The translations under genes were made by a program, and so were the position numbers. Of a DNA stretch of 64,000 bases, positions 33,761 to 42,035 are shown piece after piece (position 1 is the stretch's first letter; every line of letters begins with the position of its first letter). The notes beneath the pieces were generated by a model, which worked only from the letters and a program-made list of their open reading frames with translations, had not been told where the DNA came from and did not search any database. The stretch spans positions 716,314 to 780,313 of the forward strand of contig LYSY01000003.1 in NCBI GenBank assembly GCA_001657395.1. Direction: 5' to 3'. This DNA comes from Rhodospirillales bacterium BBD 1991-14. GTDB taxonomy: Bacteria; Pseudomonadota; Alphaproteobacteria; Kiloniellales; Kiloniellaceae.

Positions 33761-35086
33761 TCAGGTTCCGGCAGGCTGCACCCTGGTCTCCACCGGGACG
33801 GCGTCCTTGATGATGAGATGGCGGTGCGGATAGGGAATCTCGATGCCGTGCTGCTTGAACGCATCCCAGACCGCCAGAAGCACCTGGCCCTTGATGTTGG
33901 CCACACCGTCCTGAGGATCGGTGATCCAGAAACGCAGCACGAAGTCCAGCGAGCTGTCGCCGAAGCCCGTCAGATGGCAGACTGGCGGCTGATCGCGCGC
34001 CACCCGCTCCGGCGCTGCCGCCGCTTCGCGGGCAATCCGGCGAACCTCGTGCGGATCACAACCGTAAGAAACGCCGAAGGTGATCTCCATGCGCACAAGT
34101 TCGTCGGTGAAGGACCAGTTCACCACGTGCTGGGTGATCAGGTCCTCGTTGGGGATCAGGTACTCCTTGCCGTCGCGGGTTACGACCGAGACATAGCGTG
34201 CGCCCAGGGAAGAGATCCAGCCGAAGGTCGGTCCCAGTTCGATGACATCGCCCGGCTTGATCGACTTGTCGAGCAGCAGGATGACCCCGCTGATCAGGTT
34301 GGAGACCACCTTCTGGAGGCCGAAGCCGATGCCGACGCCGACGGCGCCGGAGAACAGCGCCAGAGCCGTCAGATCGATGCCCACCGAGTTGAGAGCGATG
34401 ACGACCGCCAGGGTGATCAGGGTGATTTTCAGCAGCTTGCCGAGCAGAACCTGCACCGATGGGGTGAGGTCCGAGACGCGGTTGATCCGCTTCTCCAGGA
34501 AGCGCGACAGCGCCGCGGCGCCCCAAAGAAAGACGGCCAACGTCAGCACGCCCTTGACGACCGTCAGCAACGAGACCCGCAACTCGCCAAAGGTGATCGC
34601 GAGCGAATCGAGCAGGGCTACGGTCGGATCGAGCAGTTCGGTGATGTTGAGGGCCGCGATGGTCCAGGCGCAGACCGCGAGGGTTTTTGCCAATGCGGGA
34701 TTGCGCACGAAGGTCGTGAAAAGGCGGATGACAACCCAGGCCGTCAGCAGGCTGGCGACGACACTCAGCAGATAGCTGCGGCTCGGCCAGGTGCTCTGCT
34801 GCATGATCCCGATGGCCAGCCACAGCATCAACAGGTAGGTCAGCGGAGTCAGGACCGCCGGCAGCACTCTCACCTGCGCGGCAAAACGCGGAGGAATGGC
34901 CGTGCGCTCAAGCCATGCTGCCACCACCGGGCGCAGGCGGCGCCCGAGAATGGCGGCGATACCAAACAGGATCAGGAGGACCACCACCTGGAGCAGCGAC
35001 CAGAAGTTGGCAACGTTCTGCAGAAACCAGTCGGCAAGCGCCTGAAGTTCGGCGGCGATCCGCCCGGGGTCGAAAAACTGTTCCAT
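33761..35086 (-). CDS. MscS family mechanosensitive ion channel
   Basis: The 441-residue inner-membrane protein has about six hydrophobic segments, the pore helix and beta-domain start GVGIGFGLQKVVSNLISGVI followed by LLLDKSIKPGDVIEL, and a C-terminal cage domain (FGDSSLDFVLRFWITDPQDG). It opens under membrane tension to release solutes in hypo-osmotic shock. It is larger than E. coli MscS because of extra N-terminal membrane segments. Confidence 0.92.
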   Translation of the reverse strand: MEQFFDPGRIAAELQALADWFLQNVANFWSLLQVVVLLILFGIAAILGRRLRPVVAAWLERTAIPPRFAAQVRVLPAVLTPLTYLLMLWLAIGIMQQSTWPSRSYLLSVVASLLTAWVVIRLFTTFVRNPALAKTLAVCAWTIAALNITELLDPTVALLDSLAITFGELRVSLLTVVKGVLTLAVFLWGAAALSRFLEKRINRVSDLTPSVQVLLGKLLKITLITLAVVIALNSVGIDLTALALFSGAVGVGIGFGLQKVVSNLISGVILLLDKSIKPGDVIELGPTFGWISSLGARYVSVVTRDGKEYLIPNEDLITQHVVNWSFTDELVRMEITFGVSYGCDPHEVRRIAREAAAAPERVARDQPPVCHLTGFGDSSLDFVLRFWITDPQDGVANIKGQVLLAVWDAFKQHGIEIPYPHRHLIIKDAVPVETRVQPAGT

Positions 35087-35100
35087 TGGCAGTGTCCTTC

Positions 35101-35145
35101 TCCTGAAACCCGGCCTCCTGCAACCCGGCCTCCTGCAACCCGGTC
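35101..35145. repeat. 15-bp tandem repeat, three units, upstream of mscS
   Basis: TCCTGAAACCCGGCC, TCCTGCAACCCGGCC and TCCTGCAACCCGGTC follow at 35101-35145, just before the mscS start on the minus strand. Confidence 0.9.
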
Positions 35146-35490
35146 ATCATAACCGGTGCCGGACCACGCAAGTCCAGGCGCAGGCTGCCGCCGAAGTCTG
35201 GAAAAAGCAGATGGCGAAAGCGAAGGCGTCGCCGGGATGAAACCAGACCCCACTGCCGAAGTGCCTCGCGTGACCCCGCTCTCCATTATGACAGAAGGGG
35301 CAGCCAACCGGTCCGAATAGAAGCGCCGGGAGACTGCTGAACCAGGACGTTCCCGGGAAGGCTGTTCTGGGCGCTGTGCTCTGCCGGCTGCCCGCAGGAA
35401 CCCAGGAGCCTGAAACAGAGGCCCCTAATATTCATGAAATATAATTAAAATCAATAACTTATAAGTCTCAATGCACTCGAAAGATTTTTA

Positions 35491-35535
35491 TTGAACATCG
35501 TTCATTTCGACCCCAAATAAATGAACGATGTTCAA
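35491..35535. promoter_or_regulatory. Double TetR-like operator upstream of aas
   Basis: TTGAACATCGTTCATTT at 35491-35507 and its exact reverse complement at 35519-35535 form a 17-bp perfect inverted repeat with 11 bases between. Each half is itself a dyad, GAAC-ATC-GTTC, the size and form of TetR-family operators. The site directly follows an AT-rich zone and lies about 80 bases before the aas start, so binding should repress aas. No TetR gene is in the window. Confidence 0.75.
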
Positions 35536-35613
35536 TTATCCGTTTGGCCCAGGGGGGTTTCAGCGGTTCCGGCTGGAAGGCCGGCGCCGCATCAACACAA
35601 CAGGGGAACTGTC

Positions 35614-38600
35614 ATGGTCGCGTCGATTCTGCAGAGCCGCAATTTCCTGCCGCTGTTCTGCGTCCAGGCTTTCGGGGCTTTCACCGACAACCTGCTGAAG
35701 AGTGCCTTTGCCTTCCTGGTCGCATTCCAGGGGCTCTCCCTCTTCGGCACGCCACCGGCCATCTCCCTGATGATCGGCACCGCAGCCTATGTGGTGCCGC
35801 TGCTGCTGTTCTCCGGCAGCGCCGGCAGGCTGGCCGATGCCTGCGACAAGGCGACGATCGTGCGCGCCACGCGGCTTGCCGAGATTCCTCTGGCACTGCT
35901 GGCCGGCGCCGCCCTCTTCACCGGCAACTCCGCCCTGGTGCTGCTGGCCATGTTCGCCTACGCCAGCCAGTCGGCCTTCTTCAGCCCGGCGAAGTACGCG
36001 ATTCTGCCGCAGCACCTGCCCGAGGACCGGCTGGTCAAGGCCAACGCGCTGGTCGAGGCCTCGACCTTCGTGGCGATCCTCAGCGGCACCCTCTTCGGCG
36101 GCTTCCTGGCCGCCAAAGGCCTGATCGAGGTGGTCGTCGCCTGTCTGCTGGCCATCGCGATTGCCGCTTCCGTCATTGCCCGCTTCGTGCCGAGCGCGCG
36201 CCCGGCGCCGGACGCCGCGCCTTACCGCTTCGCCCCGCTGCAGAACACCCTCTCGGCGCTGCGCACCGTGCGCGCGCGGCTGACCCTCTTCCGCTCGGCC
36301 ATCGGCATCTCCTGGTTCTGGGCGGTCGGCCTGATCGTGATCTCGATCTTTCCGGATATCGCGCGCCGCGACCTCAACGTCTCGGCCCATGTCGCCAACA
36401 CCCTGATCGGCGGTTTCGTGGTCGGCATCGCCGCCGGCGCCGCGGTGGTCACCCGCCTTCTGAACGGCGAGGTTTCGGCCCGCCATGTCCCGCTCGGCGC
36501 CCTGGGCATGGCGCTCTGCCTGATCGACCTCTCCTTTGCGGTGGAGGCCTTCAGCCTGGCCGTGACCACCCCCGGAGAAGTCGGTTTCGCCGCCTTCTTC
36601 TCGTCCTGGGCGGGTCTGCGCATCGCGCTCGACATGGCGGCGCTGGCGGCCTTCGGCGGCGTCTTCACGGTACCGCTCTACACGCTGCTCCAGGCCCGCG
36701 CGCGTCAGCAGACCCGCTCCTCCGCCATCGCCGGCAACAACATCCTGAACGGCCTCATCATGGTCGCCCTCTTGGGGCTGACGACCCTGCTGCTGGCGCT
36801 GGGGGTGAAGGTGCAGACGCTGTTGCTGATGCTGGGCATCGCCAATCTCTGCGTCACCCTCTACGTGATCCGCCTGATCCCCGGCGAGATCATGAAGGCC
36901 CTGGGCGCCACCGTGCTGCGCTGGCTCTTCGGCGCAAGGATCGCCGGCCTGGAGCATTACGGCGATGGGCGCAGCCCGGCGGTCGTGATCGCCAACCACA
37001 CCTCCTACCTCGACGCGATCCTGCTGGCCTGCCTGCTGCCCGGCAGACCGGCCTTCGCCATCAACGCTTTCGTCGCCAAACGCTGGTGGGTGCGCCCGGC
37101 CTTCCTCTTCGCCGACCTGATCCCGGTCGACCCGGCCAGCCCCTTGAGCGTGCGGGCCATGGTGAAGCTGGTGCGCGATCAGAAACGCCGCCTGGTGATC
37201 TTTCCCGAAGGCCGCCTGACCGTGACCGGGGCGCTGATGAAGATCTACGACGGACCGGCGCTGATCGCCGACCGCAGCAACGCGCCCGTCATCCCGCTGC
37301 GCATCGACGGCGCCCAGTACACGCTGTTCTCGCGCCTTAAAGGCAAACTGCGCCGCCGCCTGCTTCCGAAGATCACGCTCTCGGTGCTGCCGCCGCGCCG
37401 CATCGACGTACCGGAGGCCCTGCGCGGACGCGCCCGCCGCGCCCATGCCGGCGCCCGGCTGCACGACATCATGACCGAGATGGTTTTCGAAACGAGCCCG
37501 CGCGAGAAGACCCTGCTGCAGAGCCTGATCGACGCCAAGGAGCTGCACGGCAAGCTCGCGGTGCTGGAGGATATCGAGCGCCGGCCCCTCGGCTACCGGC
37601 GCATCCTGGCCGGTGCCTTTGCCCTCGGCGCCCGCTTCAGGAAGGCTTTTCCGGAGAGCGAGCGCCTGGGCCTGCTGCTGCCCAACGCCAATGCCGCCGT
37701 GATCAGCTTCTTTGCCTGTCACGCCAGCGGCAAGACGCCGGCCATGCTGAACTTCACCGCCGGGGCCGCCGGCATCCGTGCCGCCCTCGAAGCCGCGCAG
37801 ATCCGCGCGGTAGTGACCTCCCGGCGCTTCATCGAGAAGGCGCGGCTGGAAGGCCTGGCCGAGGAGATCGCCAAGCTGGCCGAGGTCGTCTATCTGGAGG
37901 ATATCCGCCCGGCCATCGGCCCGCTGGCGCGGCTGACCGCCCTGGCCAAAGCCACCTTCCCGCGTCTGGCCCTGCGTCTGGCCGGCCTGCACAAGACGAC
38001 GGCCGATGACGAGGCGGTGGTGCTTTTCACCTCAGGCTCGGAGGGGCTGCCGAAAGGCGTGGTGCTCAGTCATGCCAACATCCAGGCCAACCGCCACCAG
38101 GTCTCGGCCATGGTCGACTTCAGCCAGGAGGACCGGGTGCTGAACGTGCTGCCGATGTTCCACTCCTTCGGCCTGACCGCCGGCACGCTCCTGCCCCTGC
38201 TCTCCGGCGTGAAGACCTTCCTCTACCCCTCGCCGCTGCACTACCGCATCGTGCCGGAGGTGGCCTATGACACCAACGCCACCATCCTCTTCGGCACCGA
38301 CACCTTCCTCAGCGGCTACGCGCGCCTGGCACACGCCTACGACTTCTACAGCCTGCGTCTCGTCTTTGCCGGCGCCGAGCGGCTGCGCCCGGAGACCCGG
38401 CGCACCTGGTCGGAGAAGTTCGGCGTGCGCCTGCTGGAGGGCTACGGCGTCACCGAGACGGCGCCGGTCCTGGCCGTCAACACGCCGATGAAGAACCGGC
38501 CGGGGGCGGCCGGGCGCCTGCTGCCGGGCATGGAGCTGCGCATCGTCCCGGTGCCCGGGATCGAGGACGGCGGGCGTCTGCAGGTCCGCGGCCCGAACGT

Positions 38601-39045
38601 CATGCTGGGCTACCTGCGCGCCGAGGCGCCCGGCGTGCTGGAGCCGCCGGCGGAGGGCTGGCACGACACCGGCGACATCGTCACCCTGGACGACGACGGT
38701 TTCATCACCATCCGCGGCCGCGCCAAGCGCTTCGCCAAGGTGGGCGGGGAGATGGTCTCCCTGGCCGCGGTCGAGGCGCTGGCCGCGGAGGTCTGGCCGG
38801 AGGCGCGGCTGGTGGCGCTGGCCATCCCGCACCCGCGCAAGGGCGAGCAGGTCGTCCTGCTGGTGGAAAGCGACGGCACCGAACGTCCGCTCGCGGCCCT
38901 CAGCGCCCATGCCAGGCAGAAGGGCTTCGCCGAGATCGCCCTGCCGCGCGAACTGCGTCCGGTCGAGGCCATCCCGCTGCTGGGCAGCGGCAAGGTCGAC
39001 TACGCGGGCGCCCAGAAGCTCTTGGCGCCGGCCATGGCGGCGTGA
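35614..39045 (+). CDS. aas: Aas-type three-domain protein: MFS transporter + acyltransferase + acyl-ACP/CoA synthetase
   Basis: The 1143-residue protein fuses an MFS lysophospholipid transporter (LplT-like, residues about 1-420), a PlsC acyltransferase with HTSYLD (His462, Asp467) and FPEGRLTVTG, and an AMP-binding acyl-ACP synthetase (LFTSGSEGLPKGVVLSH near 803-819, GYGVTETAPV, KVGGEMVSL). It imports and re-acylates 2-acyl-glycerophosphoethanolamine at the inner membrane, recycling phospholipids. In E. coli the transporter LplT is separate. The ATG at 35614 has AGGGGA seven bases before. Its expression is probably controlled by the TetR-like operators. Confidence 0.93.
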   Translation: MVASILQSRNFLPLFCVQAFGAFTDNLLKSAFAFLVAFQGLSLFGTPPAISLMIGTAAYVVPLLLFSGSAGRLADACDKATIVRATRLAEIPLALLAGAALFTGNSALVLLAMFAYASQSAFFSPAKYAILPQHLPEDRLVKANALVEASTFVAILSGTLFGGFLAAKGLIEVVVACLLAIAIAASVIARFVPSARPAPDAAPYRFAPLQNTLSALRTVRARLTLFRSAIGISWFWAVGLIVISIFPDIARRDLNVSAHVANTLIGGFVVGIAAGAAVVTRLLNGEVSARHVPLGALGMALCLIDLSFAVEAFSLAVTTPGEVGFAAFFSSWAGLRIALDMAALAAFGGVFTVPLYTLLQARARQQTRSSAIAGNNILNGLIMVALLGLTTLLLALGVKVQTLLLMLGIANLCVTLYVIRLIPGEIMKALGATVLRWLFGARIAGLEHYGDGRSPAVVIANHTSYLDAILLACLLPGRPAFAINAFVAKRWWVRPAFLFADLIPVDPASPLSVRAMVKLVRDQKRRLVIFPEGRLTVTGALMKIYDGPALIADRSNAPVIPLRIDGAQYTLFSRLKGKLRRRLLPKITLSVLPPRRIDVPEALRGRARRAHAGARLHDIMTEMVFETSPREKTLLQSLIDAKELHGKLAVLEDIERRPLGYRRILAGAFALGARFRKAFPESERLGLLLPNANAAVISFFACHASGKTPAMLNFTAGAAGIRAALEAAQIRAVVTSRRFIEKARLEGLAEEIAKLAEVVYLEDIRPAIGPLARLTALAKATFPRLALRLAGLHKTTADDEAVVLFTSGSEGLPKGVVLSHANIQANRHQVSAMVDFSQEDRVLNVLPMFHSFGLTAGTLLPLLSGVKTFLYPSPLHYRIVPEVAYDTNATILFGTDTFLSGYARLAHAYDFYSLRLVFAGAERLRPETRRTWSEKFGVRLLEGYGVTETAPVLAVNTPMKNRPGAAGRLLPGMELRIVPVPGIEDGGRLQVRGPNVMLGYLRAEAPGVLEPPAEGWHDTGDIVTLDDDGFITIRGRAKRFAKVGGEMVSLAAVEALAAEVWPEARLVALAIPHPRKGEQVVLLVESDGTERPLAALSAHARQKGFAEIALPRELRPVEAIPLLGSGKVDYAGAQKLLAPAMAA

Positions 39046-39053
39046 GGATCTCC

Positions 39054-39194
39054 TAGCGCGTTCTCGACTTACGTCGACTCGGTTCCAGCCCGCTCCCCCT
39101 CCCGGCCACCCATAGGATACTGGCCCCTTAAGACAATGGGGGTGGCCGGGAGGGGGAGCGGGCCGGTGCCGTTAAACCAGGAAAACGCCTAGCG
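39054..39194. repeat. Long hairpin element, copy 3
   Basis: The core hairpin is 39081-39170; its inner arm of about 25 bp (CCCGCTCCCCCTCCCGGCCA and on) is perfectly paired, with three imperfect positions near the base. The loop starts ATAGGATACTGGCCCCTTAA. TCGAC-N4-GTCGA precedes it and TAGCG is at both ends. It lies between the convergent aas and IclR-type genes, and the stop codon of the latter (39189-39191) is in the right TAGCG end. Confidence 0.88.
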
Positions 39195-39869
39195 CAGCGC
39201 GGCCTCCAGGTCCGCCGCCGCGGCGGTGAGGAGGTCGCGGCAGCGCCGCTGGTGCCCCAAGCCGAACTGGGCGGCGAGGCCGGAGAGGCAGAGCGCCCCC
39301 AGCAGGCGGCCGCCGTCGTCGCCCAGCGGCACGGCAACGGCGGCGAGATGGGGATCGCGTTCTCCGAGCGAGAGCGCATAGCCGTCCCGCCGCACCCGCT
39401 GCAGCGCCGGGTCGTCCTCGCCGCCATAGGCGCGCAGCACCTTGCCCGCCGCCCCCAGGGTGAGCGGCAGGCGCGCGCCCTCCTCCAGATGGTGGCGCAG
39501 CTCGCGCAGGGAGTTTTCCCGGTAAAGGCAGGTGCGGGTCAGGCCGCTGCGCACATAGAAGGACGCCGTCTCCCCGCTGTCGTCGCGCAGGCGCCGCAGC
39601 ACCGGGCGCAGCAGCGCCTCCAGGTCGCTCTCGTCCCGGTAGAGTCCGCCGAGGCGGGCCAGGCTGGCACCCAGGCGGTAGCGGCCGTCGGCGCCGCGCG
39701 TCAGATAGCCGAAGCGCTCCAGCGAGCCGTTGAGGCGCAGGATCGTGCTCTTGTAGAAGCCGGTGCGCTCGGCGAGGGCGGCGAGGCTCAGAGCCGCCTC
39801 CCCCTCGGCAAAGGCCTCCAGGATCGTCAGCGCCCGCTCCACGGCCTCCACACGGTCCTGGGCCGCCAC
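39189..39869 (-). CDS. IclR-family transcriptional regulator
   Basis: The 226-residue regulator has an N-terminal winged helix (AVERALTILEAFAEGEAALS, FYKSTILRLNGSLERFGYLT) and a C-terminal IclR effector domain (LRELRHHLEEGARLPLTLGA, GKVLRAYGG). I start at GTG 39869, with GGGGG nine bases upstream; ATGs further upstream lie in the operator region. It is divergent from a CoA transferase operon and likely controls it. Confidence 0.87.
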   Translation of the reverse strand: MAAQDRVEAVERALTILEAFAEGEAALSLAALAERTGFYKSTILRLNGSLERFGYLTRGADGRYRLGASLARLGGLYRDESDLEALLRPVLRRLRDDSGETASFYVRSGLTRTCLYRENSLRELRHHLEEGARLPLTLGAAGKVLRAYGGEDDPALQRVRRDGYALSLGERDPHLAAVAVPLGDDGGRLLGALCLSGLAAQFGLGHQRRCRDLLTAAAADLEAALR

Positions 39870-39885
39870 GCCACATACCCCCAAA

Positions 39886-39959
39886 ATTCTGTCTAGCAGA
39901 ATGCTATGGGCACACTTTAGCACGTTTTGTTGTGTTGGACAGAATATCTGACACAACAA
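39886..39959. promoter_or_regulatory. Inverted repeats between the IclR gene and the CoA-transferase gene
   Basis: ATTCTG-TCTAG-CAGAAT at 39886-39902 is a perfect dyad next to the IclR start. TTGTTGTGT at 39927-39935 and ACACAACAA at 39951-39959 form a second dyad, with GACAGAAT at 39938-39945 repeating the first motif in reverse. This is the expected binding region of the divergent IclR regulator. Confidence 0.6.
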
Positions 39960-39996
39960 TCCCATCTCGAAAGCTGCCGAAGAAAGGCCGGAAGCG

Positions 39997-41202
39997 ATGA
40001 CCCCCTGTTTGCACGGCGTCCGGGTGCTGGACCTCACCAACGTGCTGGCCGGGCCGTTCTGCTGCCACCAGTTGGCCCATCTGGGCGCCGAGGTGATCAA
40101 GGTGGAGGTGCCGGGCAGCGGCGATCTGGCCCGTCAATTGGGCGCCGATGCGGAGTTGAACGCCCGGCACATGGGCGTCTCCTTCCTGGCGCAGAACGCC
40201 GGCAAGCGCTCCCTCACGCTCAACCTGAAGCATGCGGAGGGCAAGGCGCTGTTCCGGCGCCTGGCCGCCACCGCCGACGTGGTGGTGGAGAACTTCCGTC
40301 CCGGCGTCATGGAGCGTCTGGGGCTCGGCTTCGAGACTCTGAAGCAGGATCGCCCCAACCTGATCTACTGCGCGATCTCCGGTTTCGGCCAGGAGGGGCC
40401 GCTGCGCAACCTGCCGGCCTACGACCAGATCATCCAGGGCATGTCCGGCGTCATGTCCATCACCGGCGATGCGGAAACCGCGCCCTACCGGGTGGGCTAC
40501 CCCATCGCCGATACCATCGGCGGCATGACCGCGGCCTTTGCCATCGCCGCGGCCCTGGCGCGACGCGGCACCGGCGCCCAGGAGCCCTGCTTCATCGACG
40601 TGTCCATGCTGGAGGCAACTCTGGCCACCATGGGCTGGGTGGTGTCCAACTTCCTCATCGCCGGGCGGCCACCTGAACCCCTGGGCAACGAGAACTTCAC
40701 CGCCAGCCCGTCGGGCACCTTCCGAACCGGAGAGGGCCTGCTCAACATCGCCGCCAACAAGCAGGAACAGTTCGAGGCGGTCTGCCGCGTGCTGGGCCGT
40801 CCGGAGTTGGCCGCCGACGCGCGTTTCGCCGCCCGGCAGGACCGCCTGGCTCGGCGCCAGGAGTTGAAGGCGATCCTGGAGGAGGCGCTGGCCGCCCGCT
40901 CCGCCGCCGACTGGCAGCAGGCGCTGAACGCAGAGGGTGTCCCCGCCGGGCGCGTGCTGACGGTGCCGGAGGCGCTGAGCGAGCCCCAGGTGCGCGACCG
41001 CGGCATGGTCGCCGCCTTCGAAAACGCGCCGGGCGTCGGGCGCGACATCCGCGTGGTGCGCAGCGGCGTCAAGATCAACGGCGCGGCCCCGGCGGTGAGC
41101 GCACCGCCGCCGCGCCTCGGCGAACACACCCGGGACATCCTGGCCGAGCTGGGCCTTGGCGCGGAAGAGATCGACCGCCTTGTGGAGGAGAAGGTGCTAT
41201 GA
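39997..41202 (+). CDS. Family III CoA transferase (CaiB/BaiF type)
   Basis: The 401-residue enzyme transfers CoA between carboxylates. It has VRVLDLTNVLAGPFCCHQLA, ADVVVENFRPGVMERLGLG and the catalytic Asp172 in PIADTIGGM. It precedes a citryl-CoA-lyase-like gene with ATGA overlap. The acceptor may thus be a hydroxy-tricarboxylate or -dicarboxylate such as citrate or citramalate; this is inferred from the neighbour. Confidence 0.92.
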   Translation: MTPCLHGVRVLDLTNVLAGPFCCHQLAHLGAEVIKVEVPGSGDLARQLGADAELNARHMGVSFLAQNAGKRSLTLNLKHAEGKALFRRLAATADVVVENFRPGVMERLGLGFETLKQDRPNLIYCAISGFGQEGPLRNLPAYDQIIQGMSGVMSITGDAETAPYRVGYPIADTIGGMTAAFAIAAALARRGTGAQEPCFIDVSMLEATLATMGWVVSNFLIAGRPPEPLGNENFTASPSGTFRTGEGLLNIAANKQEQFEAVCRVLGRPELAADARFAARQDRLARRQELKAILEEALAARSAADWQQALNAEGVPAGRVLTVPEALSEPQVRDRGMVAAFENAPGVGRDIRVVRSGVKINGAAPAVSAPPPRLGEHTRDILAELGLGAEEIDRLVEEKVL

Positions 41203-42029
41203 CGACAGAGGACAGCAAGATCGCCGAGTCCGACTGGTGGTCGACCGCCATCATCGAGATGGAGCCGGGGGTCATCCGCTACCGCGGCTACGCCATCGAG
41301 GAGCTGATCGGCCGGGCGTCCTTCGCGCAGATGATCTGGCTGCTGCTGCGCGGCGAGCTGCCCGGCCGCGAACAGGCGGAGCTTCTGGATATCGCCCTGA
41401 TGGCCGCCGTCGATCACGGTCCCCAGGCCCCCTCCATCGCCATCGCCCGCATGGCCGCCACCTGCGGCCTGAGCCTGAACAACGCCATGGCCTCAGCCGT
41501 CAACGTGCTGGGGGATGTCCACGGGGGGGCCGGCGAACAGGCGCTGGAGGTCTACCAGCGCATCGCCGCGCGTTTGGAAGCCGGCGCGAAGATCGAGGAC
41601 GCCTGCGCGGCGGAACTCGAGGCCTTCTTTGCCGAAGGCGGGCGTTTCCTGCCCGGTTTCGGGCACCGCTTCCACCCCGTCGACCCGCGCGCGCCGCGCC
41701 TGCTGGCGATGGTCGACCGTTATGCGGAACAGGGCAGCGTCAGCGGACGCTTCGCCGCCATCGCCCGCGCCCTGGAGGCGGCGCTGGCGGCGCGCAAGGG
41801 CAAAGCCATCCCGCTGAACATTGACGGGGCAACAGCGGTGATCTACGGGGAGCTGGGTTTCCCGGCACCGCTTGCCCGCGGGCTCTTCTGCCTGTCGCGC
41901 TCGGTCGGCATCCTCGCCCACGCCTGGGAGGAATCGCAGTCAGGCCTGCGCAACAAGGGCCCGCTGCCGCGCGAACGCCTCTGGCGCTACAACGGGCCCG
42001 CGCCGCGCCCGGTTCCCGGCCGGGGGTAG
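41199..42029 (+). CDS. Citryl-CoA lyase-like protein (short citrate-synthase fold)
   Basis: The 276-residue protein is a shortened citrate synthase relative, with RYRGYAIEELIGRASFAQMI and LLLRGELP, NNAMASAVNVLGDVHGGAGE and FGHRFHPVDPRAPRL carrying the catalytic His. Citrate synthases are about 430 residues; this size and the lack of the C-terminal part fit stand-alone citryl-CoA lyases, which split citryl-CoA to acetyl-CoA and oxaloacetate. It is coupled to the CoA transferase. Confidence 0.82.
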   Translation: MTTEDSKIAESDWWSTAIIEMEPGVIRYRGYAIEELIGRASFAQMIWLLLRGELPGREQAELLDIALMAAVDHGPQAPSIAIARMAATCGLSLNNAMASAVNVLGDVHGGAGEQALEVYQRIAARLEAGAKIEDACAAELEAFFAEGGRFLPGFGHRFHPVDPRAPRLLAMVDRYAEQGSVSGRFAAIARALEAALAARKGKAIPLNIDGATAVIYGELGFPAPLARGLFCLSRSVGILAHAWEESQSGLRNKGPLPRERLWRYNGPAPRPVPGRG

Positions 42030-42035
42030 ACCGGG

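Larger units (their letters stand above)
35087..35613. other. Intergenic region between mscS and aas
   Basis: This 527-base gap contains a three-unit tandem repeat at 35101-35145, about 280 bases without recognised signals, an AT-rich promoter-like zone at 35425-35490 and a double TetR-like operator at 35491-35535, followed by the aas ribosome site AGGGGA. The AT content of 35425-35520 stands out from all the surroundings. Confidence 0.6.

Noticed and set aside
33594..33833. Small 79-codon frame between the ferritin-like and mscS genes
   Set aside because: No ribosome site in place, no family features, and its end overlaps mscS antisense.
33818..35152. Open plus-strand frame of 444 codons over mscS
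   Set aside because: Asp/Gln/Arg-rich product without hydrophobic segments; MscS motifs are clear on the other strand.
35560..37992. Open minus-strand frame of 810 codons over aas
   Set aside because: Gln/Arg/Gly-rich antisense product with no membrane or catalytic motif; aas itself is intact with three domains.
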